Source of the DNA: Porcipelethomonas sp964621265
GTDB lineage: Bacteria > Bacillota > Clostridia > Oscillospirales > Ruminococcaceae
Length of the DNA stretch: 64,000 nt
Assembly: GCA_964621265.1 (NCBI GenBank)
Contig: CAZULQ010000003.1
Location: forward strand, 1 to 64,000
Direction of reading: 5' to 3'
Notes under the pieces: model-generated
Seen by the model: only the letters and a program-made list of their open reading frames with translations
Database searches by the model: none
Told to the model about the DNA's origin: nothing
In this document: one piece after another, positions 34,631 to 44,576 of the stretch
Layout: every line of letters starts with the position of its first letter
Numbering within the stretch: position 1 is the stretch's first letter
Program-made: the position numbers and the translations under genes

Positions 34631-34920
34631 TTCTTTTTCCTCCGTTTTCGTTTCTGACCTATCTCTCCGTTTAATACATAAAGCGAACTTCGCCTGCCGC
34701 CCTGTATATGATGCCTTGCCTTTCTTTCAAGAAGATTGCGGCTTTCAAGTTCCTTAAACGCGCGATAAACGGTTGTTCTGCTGATACTTAAATCAGCCGC
34801 AATTGTTTTTACAGACGGAAAGCATTCTCCCTTTTTATCTGCACAGTTTGCAAGATAGCAGAAAACTGCTATTGATTTGTGCGTAAGCCCTAAATCATAA
34901 ATTCTTCTTGGCAGTATCAA
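34615..34920 (-). CDS. Helix-turn-helix protein (replication-initiator-like winged helix)
   Basis: 101 residues. Winged-helix region at about 10-75: LTHKSIAVFCYLANCADKKGECFPSVKTIAADLSISRTTVYRAFKEL, a fold shared with replication initiator N-termini and GntR-like regulators. The C-terminus is very basic (Q-K-R-K-R-R-K-K-K). It lies between the virD4 and virB6 genes and overlaps the latter. It probably regulates the transfer operon or helps ICE replication. Confidence 0.8.
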   Translation of the reverse strand: MILPRRIYDLGLTHKSIAVFCYLANCADKKGECFPSVKTIAADLSISRTTVYRAFKELESRNLLERKARHHIQGGRRSSLYVLNGEIGQKRKRRKKKCSIG

Positions 34921-34926
34921 TCTGCA

Positions 34927-36666
34927 TCAACTCCTTACTTTTACACTTTTCTTTAGCGGATTTTCAATATCCTCATTTTTTACAGTCGGATATTTCACAT
35001 CAACATCCCTTATCAGCTCATCACGTTCCTTGTAATACACACGTCTTGCCGTCTTATCTGAAAGCCTGTATTCTTCCTCAAATTTTATACCCCACTTAAA
35101 GAAAAGCTTTAATTTTGAAATCATAGGATGTGTACCTGTTTTCATAACAATAAACTGTCCTTTGGGCATTGATTTGAGTTCGTCTGTTGTCATAAGCGGT
35201 CTTCCTATCATCTGCAAAGACTGGCTTTTTTCTCTGCCATGTGATACAGAACCCGACAAGACTGTTTGTTCACCGAGCGCTTTTGAAAGTACTTCGGCTG
35301 ACTGTGAATTAGGAGCAAAGCCACCGAAAACTGTAAGCTGTGTATTGTCTGTAATAATCTCCATCCCTTGCTTGCCATACTTTTGCTCCAGCTGTGCAAA
35401 CGACTGAATAACAGCAACTATACTGATTTTTCTTGAACGTCCGGCTGAGAACATTGCTTCCATTCCCTCAATCTTAGGGAAGGTACCAAGCTCATCACAG
35501 TAAAACATAACCCTGTTCGGAAGCTTGTCGCCATTTTCATCAGCAATCACAAGTATTTCTCTGTACAGCTGCTGAATAAGGAGACTTACCATGAAATATT
35601 TTGATTGTTCTTCTTCGGGAAGAACGATGAAAATTGCTGATTTTTCATTACAAAAGCTTTCAGCGTCAATTGCTGTATCAAAGCACAGCATCTGTTCCAT
35701 TTCTGTGTCAAGAAAGGTGTTAAGCCTTGAAAGCGCCGTACTCATTACAGACAGCATTGACTGGTCTGAGGAATTAAGTGCCGCACCCGCAAGCCATTTT
35801 GCTTTGTGTTCGCTCGGGAGCTTTTCCATAAGCTTTGTAAAGAACATTACAGGCTTTGCTTTCGGGTCAGGCTGATATTTTGCAAGCAAATCCTGTATTA
35901 ACTTGAAAACAGAAACAATGTGTCTTTCGCTTTTATCTCCGAACTCAGCAAGAAGCAGAATGACAGAAGCTAAAAGTCCTTCGGCAGCGTCGTAAAAGTA
36001 GGCATTCTGACCATAGCCTGAGCTGTCACCGCCGATATTGATTATTGTTTTCGCTGTGATTTTTGCATACTTTTCTGCCTTTGCTTTTGCTGACAGGTTT
36101 GTTCTGTCGCTCATGTACAAGTCCATATATTTATTCACAAGGTGCAGAATATTGTTTTCATCCGAACGTGTCGGATTACGCAGATCAAGCACAGAAACAT
36201 TGTAGCCGTAATACTTTTTTGCAATTGTTCCGTAGTTTCTTGCAACGTCTCCCTTTGTGTCGGTTGATATGAATGACATTCCCGAAGCGCAGGCAAATTC
36301 AAGATTGGGATACAAAAAGTATGCTGTCTTACCAACCCCTGCCGCACCAATCATAAGTGTGTGAACATCACCGTCATCAACCAGTGCAACAGTATTTTTC
36401 CCTGTTCCTCTGCACCCAACAACCGTACCCTGAACATCAGGAAGATTTTTTCCCTTACGCCATTTTTCAGGCTCAAATGGCAGACGGATAAATGTCTTTT
36501 TTATCTCAGACTTAGTAGCCCATCTGGCAGTTCCATGCTGACCATTTCCAATTCTCTTTGCCTTGATTCCGTTTAAGGTTTTGTTATCAAGAATATTTAC
36601 GATAACCAAAAACGTAATAAAAGCTATTACAAGTAAAACTAAATAAAGCATCTGTTTATCATTCAA
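34927..36666 (-). CDS. VirD4/TraG-type coupling protein
   Basis: 579 residues. One N-terminal transmembrane segment (about 5-25), Walker A IGAAGVGKTAYFL near 108, Walker B VMFYCDELGTFP near 400 and the following SIVAVIQSFAQLEQ motif. It docks the relaxosome to the secretion channel and pumps DNA. Here it precedes the helix-turn-helix gene by 6 bases and follows the TOPRIM gene. Confidence 0.95.
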   Translation of the reverse strand: MNDKQMLYLVLLVIAFITFLVIVNILDNKTLNGIKAKRIGNGQHGTARWATKSEIKKTFIRLPFEPEKWRKGKNLPDVQGTVVGCRGTGKNTVALVDDGDVHTLMIGAAGVGKTAYFLYPNLEFACASGMSFISTDTKGDVARNYGTIAKKYYGYNVSVLDLRNPTRSDENNILHLVNKYMDLYMSDRTNLSAKAKAEKYAKITAKTIINIGGDSSGYGQNAYFYDAAEGLLASVILLLAEFGDKSERHIVSVFKLIQDLLAKYQPDPKAKPVMFFTKLMEKLPSEHKAKWLAGAALNSSDQSMLSVMSTALSRLNTFLDTEMEQMLCFDTAIDAESFCNEKSAIFIVLPEEEQSKYFMVSLLIQQLYREILVIADENGDKLPNRVMFYCDELGTFPKIEGMEAMFSAGRSRKISIVAVIQSFAQLEQKYGKQGMEIITDNTQLTVFGGFAPNSQSAEVLSKALGEQTVLSGSVSHGREKSQSLQMIGRPLMTTDELKSMPKGQFIVMKTGTHPMISKLKLFFKWGIKFEEEYRLSDKTARRVYYKERDELIRDVDVKYPTVKNEDIENPLKKSVKVRS

Positions 36667-36757
36667 GCTTTCACATCCTTTTTTCTTTTCTGCTATATAT
36701 ATTAATACTTAGTTTTATTCCTTAAAGGTGTTTCAATTTGAAACAGGGTATGTGTCA

Positions 36758-38173
36758 TTATCCGTAGTCAGGAGATATACACAGCTCATCCTCCTCTGAC
36801 ATATCCTCTGACTGAGAAAGCTTTGGCGCACACATGATTTCCTCGACAGCCACCCTCAGAGCATTATCCGCAAGCTGATATAAAAGCTTCGAGGTCTGAA
36901 CTATCTGCTCATGAGTACGTGCGGTCTGCTTTAAATCACGCATTACTGCATTTACAGAGTCTTTCAGATTGCGCTGTTTCTGCTCTGTTTTCGCCTTATC
37001 CGTATATGCCTTGTAGTCTGATGTCAGCTTGCTTTGAAGCCGTAAAAACGCCTTGTGCTCGTCACACAGCCTTTGTGTTTTAGGCAGAAAAAATGCCGAG
37101 CCTGCAAGTGCATACTCGGCAAGATAAATATACTGCCCGTTTTTAAAGGTTGCGTAAATCTGTGAGGATAATCTGTCAGGTCGGCATTTCAGATGCTCAG
37201 GCTTTTGAACTTCAGAAAGATACTGTTCCTTTCGCTTATGAGGCAAGGCAGGCTGTGCGTCCATACCCCTCTGAGCCTTAAGCACCTCATTCCAATCCTT
37301 ATATACAGGAGCCAGACGGGTAACATCTGAATAACCGTTGTCAATCAGTATATCCCTTAATCTGTCCTCAGCTTCAACACCTCCCTCATCAGAATCAACA
37401 CACAAAAATATTTCATTAAGTGCTGAGTGATTTTTAAGCGCTGTCAAAACAGCGCTTTCATACACACCATTCATGGCAATATATGAATGGTTCTGCCAGT
37501 TTTCGGGGTGAAGAGTTAAATAGGAGAGCATATCAATCGGTGCTTCAAATACATACAGCCTGTTTGATTTTCCGAAATGGGCAAAGCTGTATTTTGTGTC
37601 CGAGCCTTCGACAGTCTGACGAAAGGATTTACCATAAGTCGATGTCCCGCGCTTATGAGCCTGACGTGGAACACCCTTTTCATCTACGCCCACAAACACA
37701 ACATTATGATGCTCCTTATCCTCATACAACGTATGAGCATGGGCAAAGTGAGTTATGATATCGGAATCAATATATCGCTGTTTTATGAGATAGGCATAAA
37801 CTCTGTGCATATTTTCATTAGCTTTTGGGAGTGTAAATTCCTTGTGCGGTTTCTGTTTAGGAATATTTTTGGCAATCGTTCTTGAAATCTCCGACATGTT
37901 TTTACCGAGAAGTTCATTCATAGCGGCTTGAAAGTTCATTCCGTAATGATACTGCATAAATTTTATTGCACCGCCACCGACCTGATTTTTATGGTCAAAC
38001 CAGGTCGAGCCGCTTATGGTTATACTGTCGTGACTGCCTGTGCCGTCTGTATAGATGAGCTTATACTCACGCCCTGCACGTTCAAGCTTTTCACCCTTTT
38101 GCCGCAGAAACTCTGCTAAATCAACGGAGTTTGCAAGCTGTTTTTCTTCTTCCGTAAATGGAATATATGGCAT
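36758..38173 (-). CDS. DUF3991/TOPRIM-domain protein (primase-like)
   Basis: 471 residues. The N-terminal zinc-less primase-like domain (STWFDHKNQVGGGAIKFMQY) is followed by DUF3991-like and TOPRIM regions with the acidic motif EIFLCVDSDEGG near 260. The C-terminal 150 residues are helical. Such proteins are constant in Firmicute ICEs and probably prime synthesis of the transferred strand or process DNA ends. It is 12 bases after the VirB2-like gene. Confidence 0.85.
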   Translation of the reverse strand: MPYIPFTEEEKQLANSVDLAEFLRQKGEKLERAGREYKLIYTDGTGSHDSITISGSTWFDHKNQVGGGAIKFMQYHYGMNFQAAMNELLGKNMSEISRTIAKNIPKQKPHKEFTLPKANENMHRVYAYLIKQRYIDSDIITHFAHAHTLYEDKEHHNVVFVGVDEKGVPRQAHKRGTSTYGKSFRQTVEGSDTKYSFAHFGKSNRLYVFEAPIDMLSYLTLHPENWQNHSYIAMNGVYESAVLTALKNHSALNEIFLCVDSDEGGVEAEDRLRDILIDNGYSDVTRLAPVYKDWNEVLKAQRGMDAQPALPHKRKEQYLSEVQKPEHLKCRPDRLSSQIYATFKNGQYIYLAEYALAGSAFFLPKTQRLCDEHKAFLRLQSKLTSDYKAYTDKAKTEQKQRNLKDSVNAVMRDLKQTARTHEQIVQTSKLLYQLADNALRVAVEEIMCAPKLSQSEDMSEEDELCISPDYG

Positions 38174-38185
38174 GGTTCCTCTCCT

Positions 38186-38527
38186 TTAAATAATCGTCCA
38201 GATATACAGCGGAGCCGTGAGAGTGAAGATAAGACAGCCAAAAATTATTGCTATCGGAGTCCATTCTATCTGTCCATGCTTGCGGTAGTCCATGTAGGCG
38301 AGACCTATTTTCACAAACAGTAAAATCGCAAGCACAACATCAATTACAGGGAATATGACGTTATCCACGACAGACACCACCTGTGACCTTGCAGTGTCCC
38401 ATGTGCCCTGCACAGCGCCTGCAACATCTCCGCTTGCAGAGGCTGTAAGGCTGAATACTGTAGTCATTATTGCGGCGGTAATTATAGCTATAATTGTTTT
38501 CTTTTTCATACAAAAAACTCCTTTCAT
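38186..38527 (-). CDS. VirB2-like pilin candidate (DUF3852 type)
   Basis: 113 residues with a signal-type N-terminus (about 7-30) and two further hydrophobic segments (about 55-75 and 90-110) separated by a short basic loop, the layout of VirB2/TrbC pilins. I recall this family as DUF3852. MKKKT at residue 7 may be the real start. It overlaps the sortase gene by 4 bases, so surface display and channel genes form one operon. Confidence 0.75.
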   Translation of the reverse strand: MKGVFCMKKKTIIAIITAAIMTTVFSLTASASGDVAGAVQGTWDTARSQVVSVVDNVIFPVIDVVLAILLFVKIGLAYMDYRKHGQIEWTPIAIIFGCLIFTLTAPLYIWTII

Positions 38528-39285
38528 ATTTCCGTTATTTTTCCAGTCAGCACAGTTCTTGACTGACCATCAGAGTCGGTACAGGTCGACAGGGAAATGT
38601 ACTTACTATTTTCTGACATTTCCGTCTGCCTCCATATATATGAATTTCTGCGGAGCCTTTCAAGCCACACTTCAACATCGGTTGAAGTATCATAGAAGCT
38701 ATCAGTTCCGTTCGGCTGTGAAACTGAGAAAAACTCTATTCTGTAGACAGCATCGACAGTTGTAAGGAAACCGTAATTATGGCTGTCAAGAAAATCATCA
38801 TCAAGATATTCAATAACATCCGCAAACATACTTCCGTCGCTCATGTTGTGACCATACAGAATATTAAGCCTGTCAGAAAAATCTTTTTCACATCTTCCGT
38901 CAAGAAATACTGAACCGACAAGCAGATAGCTGCCGTCAACTGCTCTGTGGAGGTAGTATTCATTATCACCCGAATACATCACAGGATAGTTTATTTCAGT
39001 ATCCGGAATGTACAGCCAGCCTATCGAATTATCATATTCTTCCGATAACTGCTGAACCTTTTCCGTTATAACTTCAATATTTTCTTCCTTTATTTTTATA
39101 CTTTCAGTTTCATTTGCATTTTCTTTTGTCTGCATTTCAATCACAGAAAAATCAGGCATAAACGGCTCCAGTTTTTCCTGTTGCTTTTTCACCTGAACAT
39201 CGTCACGAAAAAGCAGAAATAATCCTCCGAAGAGGAGTGCCGCTGATGTAACAGCGGCACATATCTTTATTGCTTTACTTTTCAT
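38524..39285 (-). CDS. srtB: Class B sortase
   Basis: 253 residues. One N-terminal membrane anchor (about 8-28), then the sortase barrel with GWLYIPDTEINYPVM, catalytic His in LYGHNM near 145, catalytic Cys in SLSTCTD near 233 and Arg in SRTVLTG near 243. The combination of long N-terminus and TLSTC-like motif fits class B. It is directly downstream of the large adhesin gene (11-base overlap) and should attach that protein to peptidoglycan. Confidence 0.92.
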   Translation of the reverse strand: MKSKAIKICAAVTSAALLFGGLFLLFRDDVQVKKQQEKLEPFMPDFSVIEMQTKENANETESIKIKEENIEVITEKVQQLSEEYDNSIGWLYIPDTEINYPVMYSGDNEYYLHRAVDGSYLLVGSVFLDGRCEKDFSDRLNILYGHNMSDGSMFADVIEYLDDDFLDSHNYGFLTTVDAVYRIEFFSVSQPNGTDSFYDTSTDVEVWLERLRRNSYIWRQTEMSENSKYISLSTCTDSDGQSRTVLTGKITEI

Positions 39286-42200
39286 TCTTTTTGCCTTTCT
39301 TAAGCTTTAATATACAGAGTGTAGCTGCAATTGCTGCCGACAATCCAAGCATTACAAACGCAGGAATGTTGTTACTGATGTCACCTGTATGCGGAGGAGT
39401 CTGCGGAAGCTTGGTGTTTGTCATCTCGCATTTTACAATTTTACCGTTTTCTTTAATTGTAAACGGATACTTTGTTTCATCGAGAATATATCCGTCGGGT
39501 GCGTCAAACTCTCTGTAGAAATATTCTCCTGTGCGAAGCTTTTCAAACTTCACGACACCATTTTCATCGGTTCTGCCCTGAACTATGACATTGCCGTCCT
39601 TGTCAAGAATTTCGATACCGCAGTTCGGGATAAGCTCACCTGTGGAAATGTCTGTTTTTGTGATTTCAATACTTCCTTCTTGAGGAATATTCACAAATCC
39701 GTTTCCGACTTCCGTATTGCTTATCTCAACAGTTTCACCATCTGTTTCAATACTGAACGTATAGACATTTTCATCAATGATAAAGCCATCGGGAGCAACA
39801 GTTTCCTTCAAGAAATACTGTCCGTATTCAAGGTCAGAAAGTGTGTAAACTCCCTTTTCAGTTTCTGTGAGAACATCAATTTTGTTCTCACATTTTTCAT
39901 CTGAGTATACTGTAAACTCCGCACCAGAAAGCTTATTATCGGGATACTCAGCGTCTATTTTTGTAACCTTGACTTTACCCTTGACCTTTTCATTTACAGC
40001 CTTGATTTCGACTACATCGCCGTCCTCTGTTATGCTTACAGGATAGCTTTCGTCGGAATAAACATAGCCTGTTGGTGGGAAGATTTCGTGAACAATATAT
40101 TCACCAAACGGAATGTTCTCAAAGCTGAATTTACCATCTGCGTCTGTTGATACGGACATTATCGCATTGTCAGCACCGAACACTGTGCAGTCGCCAAAGT
40201 AAAGTCCGAACAATGCATTTTCAAGCGGTTCGTCAGCTTCATTTACCTTGAGTCCTTTGATTTTTCCGCGTTTGAGAGTGTTCTCAAACTTTCCGCAGTC
40301 GATATACACAGTTGTCATTTCCTGTCCCTGATACTCAAAGCTTACAAGATACTTTTCGCCGTTTAAAACATACTTTTCATCGGTTGCGATTTCCTGTACA
40401 TAATACTTGCCGAACGGAACTTTTTCAGCAATAACAGCTTTCATATTTTCATCAAGTGAAACCTCTGCAACAAGTCCGTTTTCGGGGATTGAGTTTCCGT
40501 CTGCTGCTGTGATTTTCTCTGCCGCAAACAGTCCGTAGCGTACGCTTGTGTAGCTGTCCTTGCCGTAGATATTAAATCTCTCATTGTTTTCCATAAGCTT
40601 TTCAAGGCTGATTTCAACGCTCTGATAATCGTTGATAAACATTGTATTTACTGTATCTCTCACTGTTACCTCCTGTCCTGCGTAGGTAAGCTCTGCAATC
40701 TGTGGCTCGCTGTTTGACACATAGCCGTATGGAGCTGAGATTTCCTTAACTTCATATTTTCCAAGATAGAGCAAATCTGTTTGTGCATATCCGTTTTCGT
40801 CCGTTGTGATTTCGGCTACAACATCATTTTTCTTAGCTCTTACCGTGCCGTCTGCTGTAACGATATCTTCGCTTGCAATTACCTGAAATACTGCGCCTGC
40901 AAGTCCCTTTTCTTCAAAAACAGGATTGTATATCGTCGGTCTTTCTATTTTTTCTCCATCGGCTGAAACAGCGCTTCCAAGTGCTGTTACTGAACTAAAT
41001 ATATCTCCTGATTTCTGAATTGAAATTCTGCCTTTCTGAGGTGTATTTGTTTTCTCGACTACCACTGTCTCAACTGTACCGTCAATTGTAAATGGGACAG
41101 GAGTCTTATCAAGCACATATCCATATGCTGACTGTACTTCATGGAGCTCATAGCTGCCGTATACAAGTTCCTGTGGCAGCATCAGTGTTCCTGTTTCATC
41201 TGTATAGAACGTATCAATTGTCATCTCTGACGGATAGCTGATTTTCTGGGAAATGTAGCATGAGTTTTCACAGTCCCAAACCTTAAAGCCTATACCAGAA
41301 AAAGGAATAACTTTGCCTGTCTCAGCGTCCTTTTTCACGATTTTCACAAAGGACGTAATGACAGCGTCATTTATGATATATGAATAATTCTTTTCGTTTT
41401 CGCAGATGTTTACTTCAAAATCTTCCATGTTTTCAGTATTCTCCCAGCCCTTTGTCTGGTGTACGACATAAGTTCCGTATGGGAACATTTTTGTTTCTGC
41501 AAAGCCGTTTTCATCACAGATTATATAGTCTTTTTCATAGCTTTCAGCTTCTTCGTATGAACCTGCAGATTTGAGATACACTTCAAACTCTGCTCCTACT
41601 TCTGGAGTTTCAATCTGTGTTGTACCGTCATCGCTGTGCTTGATTATACTGATTTTTCCCTTTAAAACATCTTCCTTTACTGTATACGGAATTCTGTTAA
41701 GTTCGACTGTATAGTTCTTCGGCTGTGCGCCGATATCATACACGGTTTCATCAAGGAGATAACCTTCACTCGGTGAGATTTCTTTGAGTGTGTAATTTCC
41801 GCAGATATACTGCTTTGTCTTAAAATATCCGTTTTCGTCAGTTGTATATTCGTCAACAAGCTCACCGTCAAGATAGAGGCCATAAACTGCTCCTGCAAGT
41901 GTTGCATCACCCTGTGGCTTTTTACGCTCTGAATCACGTTTCATCACTTCAGCTGTAAACTTTTTCAGAATATTTTTAAAAGTCACATTTGTGGTTGCAT
42001 CAGCTGTGAGTGTAACTTTCTGATCTGCAGGAACAACATATTTTATCGGTACATCTCTTTCTGAAATTGTGTACACAATCTTTTGATTATTTGTATCATA
42101 AAGTGGGAGGTTTGTAAGCAATGCGATACCGCTTGCATTTGTATAGGCTGTGTATGTTCTTCCACCGCCTTTAATGTCAAAAAGTCTGCCCGTATTTTCT

Positions 42201-43579
42201 CCGTCCTCAGACTGCTTATTGATAAGGAGCTTACCCTTTTTGAGAGTATTTTTGAATTTCACATCAACTGTCAGGTCAGCATCACCATTTGTAAGGGTGA
42301 CATTCTGAGAGACAGGCTTTTCATAACGTGTCTCTACATTTATTTCGGAAACAGTATATGAAATCGCTTTGCCTGTTTTCATATCATAAACAGGAAGTGA
42401 AGTAAATTCCGCAACACCGTTTGAATTTGTTTTCTTTGTATAGCTACTGCCATTTGAGCTCGTTACCTTAAACTCAATATTTTCGATTACTTTATCTTCA
42501 GCAGTCTTATTAATCTTAATTGTTCCAGTCTGAAAGTTTTCGTAAACAGTAACTGTCTGATTGGATTTGAGCACATACACCTCATCTGAAAGAGCATAGC
42601 CTGTCGGTGGCTGAATTTCCTTGACATAATATGTGCCGCTTACAAGCTTTACAGAACCTGTGCCATCAGAGCCTATTTTTATTTCTCCGACCTTTGTTTT
42701 GCAGGCTTTATCGCTGTAAACACCATACTTAGCAGTAGTTCCGTCTACACTTGATTTACCGACAATCTGCGTCGTACCGTCAATACACTTCTTTATACTG
42801 AATGTCACCTCATTTGACGATACCTTGTATGCCAGATAGCTTGCAAAAAGTGCCTTTCCATCAACATCGTTATTGATAACACAGCCCTGTGAACCATTGC
42901 ACTCAATTCGCCAGTGCTTGCCGCCTTCACCGTTACCGCTTCCCACATAAGGTGACACAGTATCACGATTAAAGCCCAGCTTTACAAGGTAATCGAGAAC
43001 AGCATTTCTGTTTTCAAACTGACCCATGTAAAACCACATATGACCTATGCCGTCATCTTTAGCCACACCCGAAACAACAGCTCCGGGCATGAGATTATCA
43101 TTTTCATAATACTGGTGGTCATCTGCATCCACCTTTTCATAGAGCACCTCAAGCGGAGATGTTACCCCTTTATATGTCATGGTACAGCCATGATAAGCAG
43201 AACCGTCGGCATATTCCCAGTAATTAAGCGGCACAGGATTATTTGACGGAAAGCCAGTTGTACTGACACCCAAATCGGTGAGCGTTGCATAAATGAGACC
43301 CGAACAGTCAAGACCTTTTTTGCGGACTGTTTCCATCGACTGCTTTGTAGGATTGGTTGATGAGTACACATTATCATATCCCTTGCAGTCCCAGCCATAA
43401 GGCACACCAAGATATGTTGCCGCCTGTCTTATGACTTCATCGCTTGTGAGCAGCGGCTCCTGTGCTGTTTCGGCAGCAGAAGCCTTAAAGCTTCCGATAT
43501 TTGTTCCGAGCATAGAAAAAGCGCAGAGACCTGCCATAAGTCCTGCGCCGAGTTTCTTTAATATTTTGTTTTTAAACAT
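39275..43579 (-). CDS. Wall-anchored NlpC/P60-SpaA multi-repeat adhesin
   Basis: 1434 residues. Signal peptide at about 1-36. An NlpC/P60-like domain at about 42-250 keeps a catalytic cysteine in KKGLDCSGLIYATL and a histidine in GIGHMWFYMG. It is followed by about eleven SpaA/Cna-B-like domains, each with a G-Y-x-x-x-x-x-x-Y or closely related turn, and expected to be stabilised by Lys-Asn isopeptide bonds. The C-terminus has L-P-Q-T-P-P-H-T-G-D, a hydrophobic segment and a basic tail, a sortase sorting signal. It is encoded directly upstream of srtB. Probably holds donor and recipient together and trims peptidoglycan at the contact. Confidence 0.92.
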   Translation of the reverse strand: MFKNKILKKLGAGLMAGLCAFSMLGTNIGSFKASAAETAQEPLLTSDEVIRQAATYLGVPYGWDCKGYDNVYSSTNPTKQSMETVRKKGLDCSGLIYATLTDLGVSTTGFPSNNPVPLNYWEYADGSAYHGCTMTYKGVTSPLEVLYEKVDADDHQYYENDNLMPGAVVSGVAKDDGIGHMWFYMGQFENRNAVLDYLVKLGFNRDTVSPYVGSGNGEGGKHWRIECNGSQGCVINNDVDGKALFASYLAYKVSSNEVTFSIKKCIDGTTQIVGKSSVDGTTAKYGVYSDKACKTKVGEIKIGSDGTGSVKLVSGTYYVKEIQPPTGYALSDEVYVLKSNQTVTVYENFQTGTIKINKTAEDKVIENIEFKVTSSNGSSYTKKTNSNGVAEFTSLPVYDMKTGKAISYTVSEINVETRYEKPVSQNVTLTNGDADLTVDVKFKNTLKKGKLLINKQSEDGENTGRLFDIKGGGRTYTAYTNASGIALLTNLPLYDTNNQKIVYTISERDVPIKYVVPADQKVTLTADATTNVTFKNILKKFTAEVMKRDSERKKPQGDATLAGAVYGLYLDGELVDEYTTDENGYFKTKQYICGNYTLKEISPSEGYLLDETVYDIGAQPKNYTVELNRIPYTVKEDVLKGKISIIKHSDDGTTQIETPEVGAEFEVYLKSAGSYEEAESYEKDYIICDENGFAETKMFPYGTYVVHQTKGWENTENMEDFEVNICENEKNYSYIINDAVITSFVKIVKKDAETGKVIPFSGIGFKVWDCENSCYISQKISYPSEMTIDTFYTDETGTLMLPQELVYGSYELHEVQSAYGYVLDKTPVPFTIDGTVETVVVEKTNTPQKGRISIQKSGDIFSSVTALGSAVSADGEKIERPTIYNPVFEEKGLAGAVFQVIASEDIVTADGTVRAKKNDVVAEITTDENGYAQTDLLYLGKYEVKEISAPYGYVSNSEPQIAELTYAGQEVTVRDTVNTMFINDYQSVEISLEKLMENNERFNIYGKDSYTSVRYGLFAAEKITAADGNSIPENGLVAEVSLDENMKAVIAEKVPFGKYYVQEIATDEKYVLNGEKYLVSFEYQGQEMTTVYIDCGKFENTLKRGKIKGLKVNEADEPLENALFGLYFGDCTVFGADNAIMSVSTDADGKFSFENIPFGEYIVHEIFPPTGYVYSDESYPVSITEDGDVVEIKAVNEKVKGKVKVTKIDAEYPDNKLSGAEFTVYSDEKCENKIDVLTETEKGVYTLSDLEYGQYFLKETVAPDGFIIDENVYTFSIETDGETVEISNTEVGNGFVNIPQEGSIEITKTDISTGELIPNCGIEILDKDGNVIVQGRTDENGVVKFEKLRTGEYFYREFDAPDGYILDETKYPFTIKENGKIVKCEMTNTKLPQTPPHTGDISNNIPAFVMLGLSAAIAATLCILKLKKGKKNEK

Positions 43580-43616
43580 AGTTTTTTCCTTTCGTTATAC
43601 ATTTAATTATATTTAA

Positions 43617-43643
43617 GGGACGCCCTCTCTTACAGGGCGTCCC
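43617..43643 (-). terminator. Hairpin between the transglutaminase-like lipoprotein and adhesin genes
   Basis: Perfect 10-bp stem GGGACGCCCT/AGGGCGTCCC (43617-43626 and 43634-43643) with a 7-base loop. The minus-strand sequence after it is only moderately T-rich, so it may attenuate rather than fully stop transcription into the adhesin gene. Confidence 0.6.
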
Positions 43644-43654
43644 TGTCTTGTTTC

Positions 43655-44428
43655 TCAGTACCTTTGAGTACTAATGAGACTTGCGTCTGCCACATGATTT
43701 TCATATTCATCTACGATTTCCGTAAATCCGCACATATTTTCTGTTAAGAAGCAATGCCCCTGCGTATCAAGCACATACCACACGCCATCAACCTTCACCA
43801 CATTCGCTACATGACCGTACAGCTTACTTTCAGTCCATGTAAAGTAGCATTCAAGTCCGTATTCCTGACACATTTCATAGGTCGCATATGCGTACTGCAC
43901 ACAAGTTCCTGAGCCGTTTGCCGTCATATATTCATAGACCGCAAGTGCCTTTTCATAATCCGTCTGATTATTCTGAGGCGGCTCGGTTTGTATCACCTCT
44001 GTTGTTGTAGTGGTTATTGTTGTTTCGGGTGGTGCTGTTGTGGTTGTACTTGTAGTAGTTATAGTTGTTACTGTTTCGGGTACTTCAGTAGTAGTTGTCA
44101 TTTTAACCGCCTCGGCATATTTCACTTTAGCGGTTGTAACCCTTGCTTTGATTCCGTTTTTCTTTTCTGCTATGAATGCTTCTGTTGTTGTAGGTGTGGT
44201 TGAAGTTGTTTCGGGAAGTGTTGTGGTTATTGTTGTTGATGTTGTGACAACAGGTTCGGTTGTGATTTCGGTAGTTGCAGTTTGTGTTGTCACTTGAGTT
44301 ACAGCTTCGGTCTGCAGTTGTGTTGCTGTTTCGATTGCAATATTTTCTGTAACTGCAGTTTCTGTTTCGTAATTTCCGCAGGCTGTAAGCGCTGTACAGA
44401 TTAAGAGGATAAGCATTGATTTTTTCAT
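43655..44428 (-). CDS. Lipoprotein with Thr-rich linker and transglutaminase-like domain
   Basis: 257 residues. Lipobox L-T-A-C near residue 17. Residues about 25-155 are a threonine-rich linker (many T-T-T and E-T-T runs) likely extending through the cell wall and possibly glycosylated. Residues about 165-255 form a transglutaminase-like cysteine protease domain with Cys in SGTCVQYAYA, His in YGHVANVV and Asp in VLDTQGH. It precedes the adhesin in the ICE operon. It may process or cross-link surface proteins at the mating contact. Confidence 0.82.
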   Translation of the reverse strand: MKKSMLILLICTALTACGNYETETAVTENIAIETATQLQTEAVTQVTTQTATTEITTEPVVTTSTTITTTLPETTSTTPTTTEAFIAEKKNGIKARVTTAKVKYAEAVKMTTTTEVPETVTTITTTSTTTTAPPETTITTTTTEVIQTEPPQNNQTDYEKALAVYEYMTANGSGTCVQYAYATYEMCQEYGLECYFTWTESKLYGHVANVVKVDGVWYVLDTQGHCFLTENMCGFTEIVDEYENHVADASLISTQRY

Positions 44429-44576
44429 AAGTGGTCAACTCCTTTGAGATTTTTTATTGACACCACAATACCACATAATCAATTACATATCCAGACCTTT
44501 TGCGGAAATTCTACTATTTAAATATGGCGGTGAGCGAATTTTTAAGCATAACCAATCAAGAAAATTCATAAACACC

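Noticed and set aside
44010..44297. A long valine-rich plus-strand frame
   Set aside because: It is the complement of the threonine-rich linker of the lipoprotein gene; its composition is a by-product of ACN/AC-rich codons on the other strand.
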